Position numbers and translations under genes: made by a program. The notes under the pieces are model-generated. The model saw only the letters and a list, made by a program, of their open reading frames with translations. It searched no databases and was not told where the DNA came from. Below, piece by piece: positions 18,045 through 26,249 of a stretch of 37,625 bases of DNA. Source of the stretch: Actinomycetota bacterium. Its GTDB lineage: Bacteria; Actinomycetota; Acidimicrobiia; Acidimicrobiales; Microtrichaceae. The stretch covers positions 1 through 37,625 of the forward strand of contig CAUJEC010000126.1 of assembly GCA_963169245.1 (NCBI GenBank), written 5' to 3'. Position 1 is the stretch's first letter; each line of letters begins with the position of its first letter.

Positions 18045-18767
18045 GTGCTGGTGGCCGACTTCCCGACCGATCAGGACCAGCGAGTCCAACTGCTGAGTCT
18101 GGTCGAGGAACACGGGCTGCTCTGTGCCGATCCCGGCGCGAGTGTTGCGATCGGAGGTGAGTACCTGATGATGATCGAGTCGACTCTCGGTCGATTCGCC
18201 TCCGAGGTGGCCAGGGTTCACTTGGTTCCACTGGATGGAGTGACGCACACAGGGCCAGCAGGTCGTGTACTAAATAGCGACGAACCCGGGGGAGCCGCAT
18301 CGATCGTTGAGCCACTTGGGGTCGTTGGTCCTAGGAGCATCGCGACTGTTATTCAGAACGGGGAAGTCGGCGACCGCGATCTGGGAGTGCGGGTGGCCGA
18401 TGCCGATGTCGGGCCGCGTGCTGGCGGGCCTGTCAACCCATATGGCCACATGACACGACGCGAACTGGTTGAGGTTCTTCGCGACGGACTCGACCGGGTT
18501 CTCGAGCGTGGTGATTCACCGGTGCTCCAACAGGGCGCGCCAGTGTTCGCGAATCTGCAGATGAGCGGGCCCAATGTCTGTGGATTCAGGGATTGGGCTG
18601 CGATCCACGTCGGCGACCGGCATTGGGACCTGGCGGTCGCGAGCAGGGACATAGTCAGGGTCTGTGGACCCAATGGTCTGGCGGTCTTCTTTGAGTCCTA
18701 CGGCCATGATCTGGTCGACCCGATCCGGCTCGACTGGTACTCGCTCGCCGTGGAACTCCTGAGTTGA
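18045..18767 (+). CDS. Aminoglycoside-phosphotransferase-like protein lacking the catalytic Asp
   Basis: This protein has 240 residues if GTG 18045 is used; TTG 18021 would overlap miaB. The C-terminal third resembles APH/choline-kinase-fold enzymes. VCGFRDWAAIHVGDRHWDLAV matches the family block with the metal-binding Asp and the GDRxxDLA helix (shown to 20 residues: CGFRDWAAIHVGDRHWDLAV), and FESYGHDLVDPIRLDWYSL matches the end of the fold. The catalytic loop HGD-x4-N aligns with QGAPVFAN, so His becomes Gln163 and the catalytic Asp becomes Ala165, while Asn170 stays. If the alignment is right it cannot phosphorylate by the usual mechanism. The N-terminal half is not recognisable. Its stop overlaps the miaA start, so it is cotranscribed with the tRNA i6A genes; its role there is unknown. 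Confidence 0.6.
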   Translation: MLVADFPTDQDQRVQLLSLVEEHGLLCADPGASVAIGGEYLMMIESTLGRFASEVARVHLVPLDGVTHTGPAGRVLNSDEPGGAASIVEPLGVVGPRSIATVIQNGEVGDRDLGVRVADADVGPRAGGPVNPYGHMTRRELVEVLRDGLDRVLERGDSPVLQQGAPVFANLQMSGPNVCGFRDWAAIHVGDRHWDLAVASRDIVRVCGPNGLAVFFESYGHDLVDPIRLDWYSLAVELLS

Positions 18768-19732
18768 TCGACGACCTGCCAGCGGGGGACCGGGGCCTCA
18801 CTTGGCCCCCACCCGAACCGCTCGTAATCGTGGGACCCACAGCGAGCGGTAAGTCAGCGCTCGCGATGAGCCTTGCTGAACGACTCATGGAATCGGGTAG
18901 GCCAGTGGAACTGATCACCGCGGACTCCATGCAGGTCTATCGAGGCATGGACATCGGTACAGCCAAGCCGACGGCCTCTGATCAGTCCCGTGTCATCCAC
19001 CACCTGATCGACATCGTCGACCCTCATCAGGAGTTCTCGGTAGCGGAGTTTCAGACACTTGCGAGAGCAGCGATCGACGGAGCCCGATCCCGAGGCGCGG
19101 GCTCCATAGTCGTTGGCGGTACGGGCCTGTACATCCAAGCGCTCGTCGACGGGCTGAGTATTCCGGGCCAGTTCCCCGATGTGAGAGCCAGCGTGGAGTC
19201 CGAACCCGATACATCGGCGCTCTATGAGCGGGTTTGTGAACTCGATCCGGTAGCGGCGACGAGAATCGATCCTCTGAACAGGCGCAGAATCGTTCGGGCG
19301 CTGGAGGTGACCATCGGTTCCGGGCGACCGTTCTCGTCCTATGGGCCAGGACTTGATCAATTCCCACCCCGGCCGTTTCGAATTGTCGGCCTCGACATCG
19401 ACCGTGAGGTGCTCACGTCTCGAATCCGCGAGCGGTTGGAGGGTCAACTCGAAGAGGGGTTCCTGGATGAGACAAGACGCCTCCTTGAGCGGGGCAACAT
19501 ATCGCGCACCGCAGCCCAGGCCCTCGGGTACAATGAACTCCATGAAGTCCTGATCGGCACACTGACCCTAGACGAGGCGCTTGAACTGGCGGCTCTGCGA
19601 ACCAGAAAGTTCGCCATCAGGCAGATCAGATGGTTCAGGCGTGACCCACGTATCACCTGGTTCCGTTACGACACTGAGCCCACTGAGGTGACCGGGGCCC
19701 TGTCGGAGCTGTGGTTGACCTCGGATTCCTGA
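18764..19732 (+). CDS. miaA: tRNA dimethylallyltransferase MiaA
   Basis: MiaA transfers a dimethylallyl group to A37 of tRNAs reading codons that begin with U, producing the substrate of MiaB. It has 322 residues. The P-loop is GPTASGKS (residues 24-31). Further family blocks are ELITADSMQVYRGMDIGTAK, HHLIDIVDP, SIVVGGTGLYIQALVDGL, RRRIVRALEV and the C-terminal RQIRWFRRDPRITWF. The start is TTG 18764, overlapping the stop of the previous gene (TTGA); no ATG or GTG lies between it and the P-loop at a better place. It closes a miaB-X-miaA unit. Confidence 0.96.
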   Translation: MIDDLPAGDRGLTWPPPEPLVIVGPTASGKSALAMSLAERLMESGRPVELITADSMQVYRGMDIGTAKPTASDQSRVIHHLIDIVDPHQEFSVAEFQTLARAAIDGARSRGAGSIVVGGTGLYIQALVDGLSIPGQFPDVRASVESEPDTSALYERVCELDPVAATRIDPLNRRRIVRALEVTIGSGRPFSSYGPGLDQFPPRPFRIVGLDIDREVLTSRIRERLEGQLEEGFLDETRRLLERGNISRTAAQALGYNELHEVLIGTLTLDEALELAALRTRKFAIRQIRWFRRDPRITWFRYDTEPTEVTGALSELWLTSDS

Positions 19733-19766
19733 CGACCTGCCATAGCAGTGCACCCCACTTCAGAGT

Positions 19767-19787
19767 CATTCACCCGAGCGGTGAATG
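19767..19787 (+). other. Perfect inverted repeat before hflX
   Basis: CATTCACC, loop CGAGC, GGTGAATG forms an 8-bp perfect stem between miaA and hflX. The right arm contains an in-frame ATG (19785) of the hflX frame. This makes the next ATG (19806) the more likely start. It could be a terminator for miaA without T-run or an operator. Confidence 0.5.
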
Positions 19788-19805
19788 CTCGACCGATCGG
19801 AACCC

Positions 19806-21239
19806 ATGACAAACAAGAACACCCCACAGCAGGAACCCCATGATTCGGCAGACGACGCCGACTTGGTTTCATCTCATGAGGAGACCCACCGCGGCGCATT
19901 CGGCGAGTTCGGTGGTGAGACATCCGCTTTCATCGAGCGCACCTTCCGGGAGCGGATCCTCATAGTCGGAGTCAGCTTTCCACCACACGACGACGAGTTG
20001 CTCGACGAGTCTCTCGACGAACTCGAACTTCTCGTCAACACAGCGGACGCCGATGTTGTCGGTCGAATCGTGCAGCGTCGTGATCATCCCGACCGAACGA
20101 CATATGTCGGCAAGGGCAAGGTGCAGGAGATCCGACAACTCGCCGAGGCCAATGATGTCGACACGGTCGTCTTCGATGATGAACTGACTCCGGCTCAGCA
20201 GTTCAACCTGGAAAAACAACTGGGTCGAACGGCCATCGACCGGACAGCTGTGATCCTCGACATCTTCGCCCAGAACGCGACCAGCCAGGAGGGTAAGGCA
20301 CAGGTGCAACTCGCCATGTACCGCTACCGACTTCCAAGGCTCCGTGGTGCGGGTGCGTCGATGTCACAACAGGCGGGTGGTATCGGTACTCGCCGCGGCC
20401 CCGGCGAGACCCAACTTGAGATCGATCGTCGCCGGATCATGCGATCGGTTCACAGGCTCGAGGCAGAACTGCGCTCGATCGCGAAGCATCGTGAGACTCA
20501 ACGCAAGGCCCAGAAGCGGTCCCGTATCGGCCATGTGGTCATCGTCGGATACACCAACGCAGGAAAGTCGACGCTGTTGAATCGCCTGACCGAGTCGGGC
20601 GTGCTGGTCGAGGACAAACTTTTCGCGACGCTCGACGCGACCACACGGCGGCTACAGCTTCCCGGTGGAGAGACCGTCCTGTTGACCGACACTGTCGGAT
20701 TCATCCGCAAGCTTCCACATCAACTCGTCGAGGCCTTCGCTTCGACCCTCGATGTCGTCAACGACGGTGATCTGCTCATCCATCTTGTCGACGGATCAGC
20801 ACCCGACCCCGAAGGCAACATTCGAGCGGTCAGAGAGGTCATCGATGAGATCGGTGGCTCGAAGGTTCCCGAGATGCTCGTCATCAACAAGGCGGACGCC
20901 GGAGACGCACCAGCGCGTCTGGCGAGAGCCCATGAGGGATCGCTGCTGATCTCCGCCGCGACCGGAGAGGGCGTGGAGGACCTTGTGCTCAGGGTGGGGG
21001 ACAGGCTGCGGTCGATGCAGGAACCCGTCGACTTATTTGTTCCCTACGCAAGGGCTGATGTCATGGCTGCACTTCACCGCAGCGGAGAAGTCCTCACCGA
21101 GACCAGTTTCGAAGAGGGCATGATGCTTCGCGTTCGGTTACCCGAACGCGAACTCGGAAGGTTCAACGAATATCGAAGGGATCATCCAGTCACCGAAGGC
21201 GGACAGCCCGTCGGACAGTTGCCCGAACAGTTCAGCTAG
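19806..21239 (+). CDS. hflX: Ribosome-associated GTPase HflX
   Basis: HflX is an Obg/Era-class GTPase that splits stalled 70S ribosomes, notably under stress. It has 477 residues from ATG 19806. The N-terminal HflX domain has LVNTADADVVGRIVQRR, TYVGKGKVQEI and DDELTPAQQFNLEKQLG, followed by the glycine-rich GPGETQLEIDRRRI linker. The G domain has G1 GYTNAGKST (residues 248-256), G2/G3 around FATLDATTRR and LLTDTVGFIRKLPHQLVEAF, and NKAD as G4. The C-terminal extension is short. The miaA-hflX neighbourhood is common in bacteria. An alternative start at 19785 adds seven residues. Confidence 0.96.
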   Translation: MTNKNTPQQEPHDSADDADLVSSHEETHRGAFGEFGGETSAFIERTFRERILIVGVSFPPHDDELLDESLDELELLVNTADADVVGRIVQRRDHPDRTTYVGKGKVQEIRQLAEANDVDTVVFDDELTPAQQFNLEKQLGRTAIDRTAVILDIFAQNATSQEGKAQVQLAMYRYRLPRLRGAGASMSQQAGGIGTRRGPGETQLEIDRRRIMRSVHRLEAELRSIAKHRETQRKAQKRSRIGHVVIVGYTNAGKSTLLNRLTESGVLVEDKLFATLDATTRRLQLPGGETVLLTDTVGFIRKLPHQLVEAFASTLDVVNDGDLLIHLVDGSAPDPEGNIRAVREVIDEIGGSKVPEMLVINKADAGDAPARLARAHEGSLLISAATGEGVEDLVLRVGDRLRSMQEPVDLFVPYARADVMAALHRSGEVLTETSFEEGMMLRVRLPERELGRFNEYRRDHPVTEGGQPVGQLPEQFS

Positions 21240-21251
21240 GTTCTGGCGCTG

Positions 21252-22397
21252 ATGACCGTTGAGCCGTTCGTTCCTCCGCCGTATCCCCATGACCGGCTCA
21301 AGCCGATCATCGAATCCGCCAGGGCAGCCCATGGCGAGGTCATCGACCTGTCCATCGGAACGCCATGTGACCCGCCTCCATCAGCGGTTCTTGATGCTCT
21401 CTACAGCGGAGATGCTGCGAAGTCCTATCCGCCATCGGTGGGTACCGTGGCGTTCCGTGAGGCGGCATCGGGCTGGTTCGCTCGACGACTGGGCGCGAAG
21501 GTTCCGGTCGAACAGATAGGTGCATGTGTCGGGACCAAGGAACTCGTGGCCGGCGTGCCGCATTGGCTTCGACTTCGACAACCTGACCGTGACACGGTTC
21601 TCTATCCTGCGATCAGCTATCCGACCTACGCGATGGGTGCCCAACTGGCCGGATGTAGAGCCGTTTCGGTCCCGCTCGATCAGAGGGGCGGGCTTGATCT
21701 CGAAGCTATCGATGCCGGGGACGCGGACCGTGCCCTCTGCCTGTGGTCGAACTCGCCCTCCAATCCGACGGGCGCACTTGATGACCTTGGTGCTGTTGCG
21801 AAATGGGGACGCTCACACGGGGTGCCGGTGTTCTCGGATGAGTGCTACATCGATTTCACCTGGAGTGATCGACGTGGTGGTTCAAATGACGCATCGGGCG
21901 AGTCCGTCCTGAACCATGGGACCGATGGGGTTGTGGCTCTGAACTCTTTGTCGAAGCGGTCGAACCTGGCCGGTCTGCGCGTCGGGTTCTACGCAGGCGA
22001 CGCCGAGATCGTCCACTTTCTCAACGAGGTCCGCAAGCACTCAGGCCTGATGGTTCCCGGACCGGCTCAACTCGCTGGAATTGTCGCCTTGGAGGATCAG
22101 AGCCATGTGGAGATGCAGCGGGAGCGGTATCTGAAGAGGATGCGGCGGCTGGCGGCCGTGCTCTCCGACCGAGGACTGGAGGCGAACCTTCCCGAGGGAG
22201 GGTTCTATCTGTGGATTGACTGCGGTGAGCGTGACGGTTGGTCGGTCACCGACGAACTTGCGAGGGAACTGGGTGTAATAGTGAGTCCAGGTGACTTCTA
22301 CGGACACAGTGTCGCCAATTTCGTTCGTGTCGCAGCGGTCCAGCCTGATGATCTGATCGACGAGATTGAGCGCCGTCAGCGGGGAGTTAGTGGCTGA
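21252..22397 (+). CDS. dapC: Succinyldiaminopimelate aminotransferase-like PLP enzyme
   Basis: This is a class I/II fold-type I aminotransferase of 381 residues. It most resembles the actinobacterial N-succinyl-LL-diaminopimelate aminotransferase, which acts in lysine and peptidoglycan precursor synthesis. Visible signatures are PPYPHDRLKPI and VIDLSIGTPCDPPP at the N-terminus, the ISYPTYAMGAQLAG block, the cofactor-binding SNSPSNPTGA, SDECYIDF with the pyridine-N Asp, and LNSLSKRSNLAGLRVGF with the Schiff-base Lys235. Arg in FVRVAAVQPDD binds the substrate carboxylate. It begins 12 bases after the hflX stop. The exact substrate cannot be fixed by eye; other aminotransferases of the family are possible. 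Confidence 0.85.
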   Translation: MTVEPFVPPPYPHDRLKPIIESARAAHGEVIDLSIGTPCDPPPSAVLDALYSGDAAKSYPPSVGTVAFREAASGWFARRLGAKVPVEQIGACVGTKELVAGVPHWLRLRQPDRDTVLYPAISYPTYAMGAQLAGCRAVSVPLDQRGGLDLEAIDAGDADRALCLWSNSPSNPTGALDDLGAVAKWGRSHGVPVFSDECYIDFTWSDRRGGSNDASGESVLNHGTDGVVALNSLSKRSNLAGLRVGFYAGDAEIVHFLNEVRKHSGLMVPGPAQLAGIVALEDQSHVEMQRERYLKRMRRLAAVLSDRGLEANLPEGGFYLWIDCGERDGWSVTDELARELGVIVSPGDFYGHSVANFVRVAAVQPDDLIDEIERRQRGVSG

Positions 22398-22458
22398 CAG
22401 CGAGATAGGCCTCGTTGCGGGACCGTTCTCGCAACGATCTATTGACTACGGTGTGCCC

Positions 22459-23421
22459 ATGAGCGACTTCCCCCCGAGCGCACCACCCCCGGGCCAGTTC
22501 CCATCTGGCCAGTTCCCCCCGGGTCAGTTTCCCCCGGGTCAATCTCCTGGTGGTTCCCCGGTAGGCACGCCTCCAGCGAACAAGGTCCAAGCGGATAAGG
22601 CACCACGAACGGTGCTGATCGTTGGAATCGTGCTTCTCCTGTTTTCGCTCGGAGGATGTGGGTTCGGTGCGTTCAAGATGGTGAGCGCTGTGACAGAAAT
22701 CGCCAGAGCGCTCGACTCGGCCCAGACACAGCCGTCCGGATCGGTAGTTGAGTTGACCAATGCGGAAGGCAAGGCCCTCATCTTCGGGACCAGGCACGAC
22801 CTCGTGTGTGAGGTAATAGATCAAGATGGGAGAACAGTCAGGTCTTCGGCAACCTCGCCCGAGGCGACTATCGAAAGGAACAATGCGGAGACGCAGTTCT
22901 TCCTTCAGGGGTTCGATGCTGACCCCTCCTTCACCTATCAGGTGAGTTGCGGGAACCCCGATCTGACCGGTGAATTCTCGGTTGTGACCATCGCGGGCTT
23001 CGGGTCACTTGCCGGAGGCCTGGCAGGATTCGTCTCCGGCGGGCTGTTGTTCCTCCTCGGAGGGATCTTCTTCATCGTCGGCCTGATCCAACGCGGTAAG
23101 TGGAAGCGGAACCAGCGTGAGATTGCTCCGTCGTCCTCCTATGGAGGAGGGGCACCTCAGCAGAGCACATGGAATGCTCCGCCCTCGCCTTCAATGCCAC
23201 CAGCTCCCGGTCAGGCGACTGCTCCTGTGCCACCTGCACCGAGCGGTTTCCCACCCCCATCTGGACAATCGGCCCCACCTCCACCGATGCCACCCGCGTC
23301 TCCGTCACCTCAGCCGCCGCCGTACGGCGGAACCGTACCCAATGAGCCACAGGATCAGGGGCCAATCCCTCCGGTGTCACCCGGACAGTTCGAGCCTCCG
23401 TCACCGCCCGGCCAAGGCTGA
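22459..23421 (+). CDS. Proline-rich two-helix membrane protein of unknown function
   Basis: I do not recognise the family. From ATG 22459 (320 residues) the first 45 residues are low-complexity with repeated P-P-G-Q-F units (four near-copies between residues 11 and 28). Membrane helix 1 covers about residues 51-72. An extracytoplasmic segment of some 115 residues contains two cysteines (Cys117 and Cys164) and is beta-like. Helix 2 spans about 188-211, followed by a basic stretch (RGKWKRNQR). The last 100 residues are Pro/Ser/Gly-rich cytoplasmic low complexity. This topology resembles actinobacterial small membrane proteins carried next to unrelated genes. It lies downstream of the aminotransferase and converges on lexA. 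An upstream in-frame start (22366) would overlap the aminotransferase gene. Confidence 0.75.
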   Translation: MSDFPPSAPPPGQFPSGQFPPGQFPPGQSPGGSPVGTPPANKVQADKAPRTVLIVGIVLLLFSLGGCGFGAFKMVSAVTEIARALDSAQTQPSGSVVELTNAEGKALIFGTRHDLVCEVIDQDGRTVRSSATSPEATIERNNAETQFFLQGFDADPSFTYQVSCGNPDLTGEFSVVTIAGFGSLAGGLAGFVSGGLLFLLGGIFFIVGLIQRGKWKRNQREIAPSSSYGGGAPQQSTWNAPPSPSMPPAPGQATAPVPPAPSGFPPPSGQSAPPPPMPPASPSPQPPPYGGTVPNEPQDQGPIPPVSPGQFEPPSPPGQG

Positions 23422-23439
23422 AACACGAAGCTGGAAGTA

Positions 23440-23458
23440 AACAACAAGGCTAGTTGTT
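23440..23458. other. Inverted repeat between convergent genes
   Basis: AACAAC, spacer AAGGCTA, GTTGTT lies about 20 bases after the membrane-protein stop, in the 164-base gap before the end of lexA. It could act as a weak bidirectional terminator or protein site. The rest of the gap shows nothing else I can name. Confidence 0.3.
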
Positions 23459-23585
23459 AAGCGCTCGGGAATGCCCTGGACCCAGTGCCCTTGCCGATCC
23501 GCTCATGCCGGGCGGACTCGACGCGTTCATCGCGACATGGTTCAACGCGCCACGTTCTCCCTGACGTCGCCGTGGCAGTCCGTCT

Positions 23586-24218
23586 TCAGAGTTTTCGGAT
23601 GACTGAAACAACCTTGCCGTAGATCTCGACCTCCTCGCTGTTGAAGGTCATCGGTTTCATTTCAGAATTCGCTGGCTCGAGGATGACGGTCGACGATTCG
23701 CGCCGAAGAGTCTTGACCGTTGCTTCCTCTCCGGGGATCCCGGCTACGACAGTGTCGCCGGTCCTCGTGGCTGGCTCGACACGGGCGACCACGAAATCGC
23801 CATCGAGGATGCCGGCCTCGATCATTGACTGTCCTCGGACGCGAAGCATGAACAACTCGCCGTCGCCGGTGAAGTCTGCAGGCAGCGGAAGAAGTTCCTC
23901 TACCTGCTCCTGCGCGAGTACGCCCGTACCTGCTGCCACGTCACCAATGAGGGGGACATGTCGAGTGGGTCGGCGCTCGGCGGTCGTCCCACCTGCTGAG
24001 TCCGAGGTGACCTCGATGGCCCGGGGTTTGGTGGGATCACGTCGCAGATAGCCCAGGTTCTGGAGAGAGCGCAGATGGCTGTGGACAGTTGAGGGTGACG
24101 CCAGTCCAACGGCCTCGGCGATTTCGCGGACCGATGGTGGGTAGCCCCTCTCGCTGACGCTCTTCTCGATGAACAGGAGGATGTCCTTCTGTCGCTTGGT
24201 CAGTTCCGACTTACCCAT
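23586..24218 (-). CDS. lexA: SOS repressor LexA
   Basis: LexA represses SOS genes and cleaves itself when RecA filaments form. The 210-residue protein has an N-terminal winged-helix domain (KRQKDILLFIEKSVSERGYP, then SVREIAEAVGLASPSTVHSH). The self-cleavage site is Ala96-Gly97 in DVAAGTG. The S24 peptidase-like domain has catalytic Ser131 in RGQSM and Lys169 in EATVKT. Start ATG (24216-24218) is preceded by AGGAG at good spacing. It is divergent from the LysM gene, and the shared 166-base spacer carries four LexA boxes, so LexA regulates itself. The operators match those of Gram-positive LexA proteins. Confidence 0.98.
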   Translation of the reverse strand: MGKSELTKRQKDILLFIEKSVSERGYPPSVREIAEAVGLASPSTVHSHLRSLQNLGYLRRDPTKPRAIEVTSDSAGGTTAERRPTRHVPLIGDVAAGTGVLAQEQVEELLPLPADFTGDGELFMLRVRGQSMIEAGILDGDFVVARVEPATRTGDTVVAGIPGEEATVKTLRRESSTVILEPANSEMKPMTFNSEEVEIYGKVVSVIRKL

Positions 24219-24232
24219 CGCTTGCTCCTACT

Positions 24233-24344
24233 CGAACAGATGTTTGAACGATAGCTCACCCCGGTGGCAGTAAGGAACATTTGTTCGAAAATTCTTGACA
24301 TAGAACGGTTGTTCGTTCAGAGTGGACAATCCGAACAGACGTTC
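24233..24344. promoter_or_regulatory. Cluster of four LexA operators and the divergent promoter
   Basis: Four sites occur: CGAACAGATGTTTG (24233-24246, nearest lexA, one mismatch in GTTC), GAACATTTGTTC (24275-24286), GAACGGTTGTTC (24303-24314) and GAACAGACGTTC (24333-24344). The last three are perfect GAAC-N4-GTTC. A rightward -35 TTGACA (24295-24300) with a weak -10 CAGAGT (24318-24323) at 17-base spacing encloses the third site. Site one lies between lexA and its likely promoter. The clustering suggests tight repression of both directions. Confidence 0.85.
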
Positions 24345-24384
24345 TAGGACCAGAATGTCACACCGGCCCGGGAGGATGTACTTC

Positions 24385-24831
24385 ATGGCAGCAGTAATCG
24401 ACTATCAGACCGGCTATCGGATCGATGAGGACCTTCGACCCGAACTGACCCTTATTGAGGGTGGGGTCGCACGAGAACCAAGAGTCCGGATGCCCAGCAC
24501 CCGGATATTCCTGCCCCTCGTAGGGGTGGCCAGGGTGTATCTCCTCAGGCGCCTGATGGTGACCCTGGCGGCACTCGGTGTTGTAGTGATCGCAGGTGTG
24601 ATCGGCTCGAGTGTCGTGGGCACGTTTTCGGCCGATCCGCCGATGATCTCGACCCACGTGGTCACTTCCGGTGAGACCCTCTGGTCGATTGCTCTTATAG
24701 CGAAGCCCAACGGAGACCCTCGTCACACAATTGATCAGATCGTGGCCATAAACAGTGATACGCCAATGAGCTTCAACCCATCTGAACCCCTTTCAGTGGG
24801 TCAGGAGATCCTCGTTCCGCTGGAGCTGTAG
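24385..24831 (+). CDS. LysM membrane protein, likely SOS cell-division inhibitor (YneA/ChiZ type)
   Basis: The gene is divergent from lexA and lies under three perfect LexA boxes. ATG 24385 is preferred because GGGAGG lies 9 bases before it (148 residues). The cytoplasmic N-terminus is about 55 residues. One membrane helix (about 56-78, VTLAALGVVVIAGVIGSSVV) follows. A LysM peptidoglycan-binding domain covers about residues 91-148 (HVVTSGETLWSIA ... LSVGQEILVPLEL). This architecture and position match Bacillus YneA, mycobacterial Rv2719c/ChiZ and corynebacterial DivS, which halt division during DNA damage. Sequence similarity outside LysM is not obvious, so the role is inferred from layout and regulation. 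Confidence 0.82.
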   Translation: MAAVIDYQTGYRIDEDLRPELTLIEGGVAREPRVRMPSTRIFLPLVGVARVYLLRRLMVTLAALGVVVIAGVIGSSVVGTFSADPPMISTHVVTSGETLWSIALIAKPNGDPRHTIDQIVAINSDTPMSFNPSEPLSVGQEILVPLEL

Positions 24832-24846
24832 CACTAGGTTCGACCC

Positions 24847-25299
24847 ATGAGGTGCCCTGCATGCGGTGGACTTGAGGACAAGGTCATCGACTCGCGGTCG
24901 GCCGAGGAAGGTTCTGTCATCAGGCGTCGCCGTCAGTGCGACAGTTGTTCGACACGCTTCACGACGCTCGAACGAATCGAAGCGTATGGATTCCATGTGA
25001 TCAAGCGTGATGCTCGCCGCGTTCCATACGACCGACTGAAGGTCGAGTCCGGAGTGTTGGCGGCATGTAAGGGTCGTCCAGTACAGGCCGCTGCTGTCGC
25101 TGCGTTGGCCGATCGACTCGAGGAGCACCTCAGCTCGCTGAAGCGGGACGCGACCGCGGACGAGGTCGGCCAATTCGTCCTTTCGGGGTTGCGGGAGCTT
25201 GATCAGGTCGCCGCAGTCCGTTTCGCAAGCGTCTATAAGTCGTTCGAGGACCCACAGGATTTCGAGAGGGAGGTGAAGTTGCTTGAGAGCGAAGCGTGA
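24847..25299 (+). CDS. nrdR: Transcriptional repressor NrdR
   Basis: NrdR is a zinc-finger/ATP-cone repressor that senses dATP/ATP and controls ribonucleotide reductase genes. It has 150 residues. The zinc ribbon uses Cys3, Cys6, Cys31 and Cys34 (MRCPACGG ... CDSCSTRF). The ATP-cone follows (VIKRDARRVPYDRLKVESGV, then LRELDQVAAVRFASVYKSF), which is diagnostic. It starts 16 bases after the LysM stop and lies 1.4 kb from nrdJ, its probable target. The order lexA-LysM-nrdR is widespread in Actinomycetota. Confidence 0.97.
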   Translation: MRCPACGGLEDKVIDSRSAEEGSVIRRRRQCDSCSTRFTTLERIEAYGFHVIKRDARRVPYDRLKVESGVLAACKGRPVQAAAVAALADRLEEHLSSLKRDATADEVGQFVLSGLRELDQVAAVRFASVYKSFEDPQDFEREVKLLESEA

Positions 25300-25306
25300 C
25301 TCGATG

Positions 25307-26122
25307 TCAGTAGAGAACGTGATAGTTGAGCATCAGGAAACCGTCCGCCTCGAGGGCGCCCCGGAGACTGAGTTCGGCCGAGCCAGTGGCTCCACGACCA
25401 AGCAGGCCGGTGGTCTCGCCCCCCGCCAGACGAGGAGCAAGGGTGAGAAACAGTTGATCCAACATCTGCTCCTCGACGAGTTGGCCGAGCAGGTGCGGGC
25501 CTCCCTCACAGAGAATCGTCCGGCACCCCTCCGCCGACAGATTCTGGATGACAGGTCCGATTCGGAAGGGTTCATTGACATCAGTGCCCGTCAGCCTGAA
25601 TCTGAGTCCGTGGCTCAACAGTTCCGCGTCCGCAGCCGCACCGTTGCTGGTGAACACAATCGGTTCCGGACCTTCGCCCTCGCGGAACGGTTGATCAACT
25701 GGAAACACCCCCGAACCCGATACGACCGCCAGAACGGGTCGTTCGGGCTGGCCGCGAGCCGAGCGTTGAGCTCTGGTGGTGTCATCGGCAGAGGGCCTTC
25801 GATAGCGCTCCTCCCTGGCTGTGGATGCCCCGACGAGGATCGCGTCTGCAAGGCCCCGCAGAGTGTTGAACACAGCCTTGTCCGCTTGGCCGCTGAGCCC
25901 GCCAGAGCGGCCCTGCACCGAGTAGGCGCCGTCGGCACTCATGACCATGTTCGCCATGACCCAGGGCCGCTCGTTGGTTGTTCGCTCGTTGTTGGAACGC
26001 CAGCTGATGGCTCCGGGGTTGATCGTCTCTGCAATCCGGGTGGCCAGAGTCTGGTCATCGATCATTTGATGAGCGGGATCAGCATCGGATTCGGGAGTAT
26101 CGGTTGGGAACAGTCGGCGCAC
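25307..26122 (-). CDS. RibD C-terminal-type pyrimidine reductase
   Basis: This is a dihydrofolate-reductase-fold protein related to the reductase half of RibD in riboflavin synthesis. In Actinomycetota it occurs as a free-standing 'pyrimidine reductase family' protein. It has 271 residues from GTG (26120-26122), giving the characteristic MRRLFP start. Family blocks are RPWVMANMVMSADGAYSVQG, DKAVFNTLRGLADAILVGAS, ILCEGGPHLLGQLVEEQMLD and LFLTLAPRLAGG. The substrate is not certain: riboflavin intermediates or another NAD(P)H reduction are possible. It is convergent with nrdR, leaving 7 bases between the two stops. Confidence 0.87.
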   Translation of the reverse strand: MRRLFPTDTPESDADPAHQMIDDQTLATRIAETINPGAISWRSNNERTTNERPWVMANMVMSADGAYSVQGRSGGLSGQADKAVFNTLRGLADAILVGASTAREERYRRPSADDTTRAQRSARGQPERPVLAVVSGSGVFPVDQPFREGEGPEPIVFTSNGAAADAELLSHGLRFRLTGTDVNEPFRIGPVIQNLSAEGCRTILCEGGPHLLGQLVEEQMLDQLFLTLAPRLAGGETTGLLGRGATGSAELSLRGALEADGFLMLNYHVLY

Positions 26123-26143
26123 CTGCGAAGTTTACGTTGGGGG

Positions 26144-26165
26144 TCGCCCGAGACGTCGCGGGCGA
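26144..26165. other. Short GC-rich inverted repeat upstream of the pyrimidine reductase
   Basis: TCGCCCG, 8-base spacer, CGGGCGA is a 7-bp perfect inverted repeat between the divergent reductase and nrdJ units, 22 bases before the reductase start. It could be an operator or a hairpin in the reductase leader. Confidence 0.35.
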
Positions 26166-26209
26166 ATCGTCGAGTAGTTCCCGTGCGTATCAACAGTGTT
26201 CCCCAACAT

Positions 26210-26249
26210 CTGTGCATAACTTTTCCGAAATCCACACCGTTGTCCCCTT
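26210..26249. promoter_or_regulatory. Possible DnaA-binding region upstream of the nrdJ promoter
   Basis: TGTGCATAA (26210-26218) is the reverse complement of TTATGCACA, which fits the TTATNCACA DnaA box. AAATCCACA (26229-26237) and TTGTCCCCT (26240-26248) each match a DnaA-box form at seven of nine positions. DnaA controls ribonucleotide reductase genes in some bacteria. Only the first site is strong. Confidence 0.35.

Noticed and set aside
18045-18767. Functional aminoglycoside-resistance kinase
   Set aside because: The catalytic Asp of the HGD loop is replaced by Ala and the gene is embedded in a tRNA modification operon.
22487-22550. Short repeats that could be taken for a CRISPR or VNTR
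   Set aside because: They encode the P-P-G-Q-F low-complexity repeat at the start of the membrane protein; there are no spacers.
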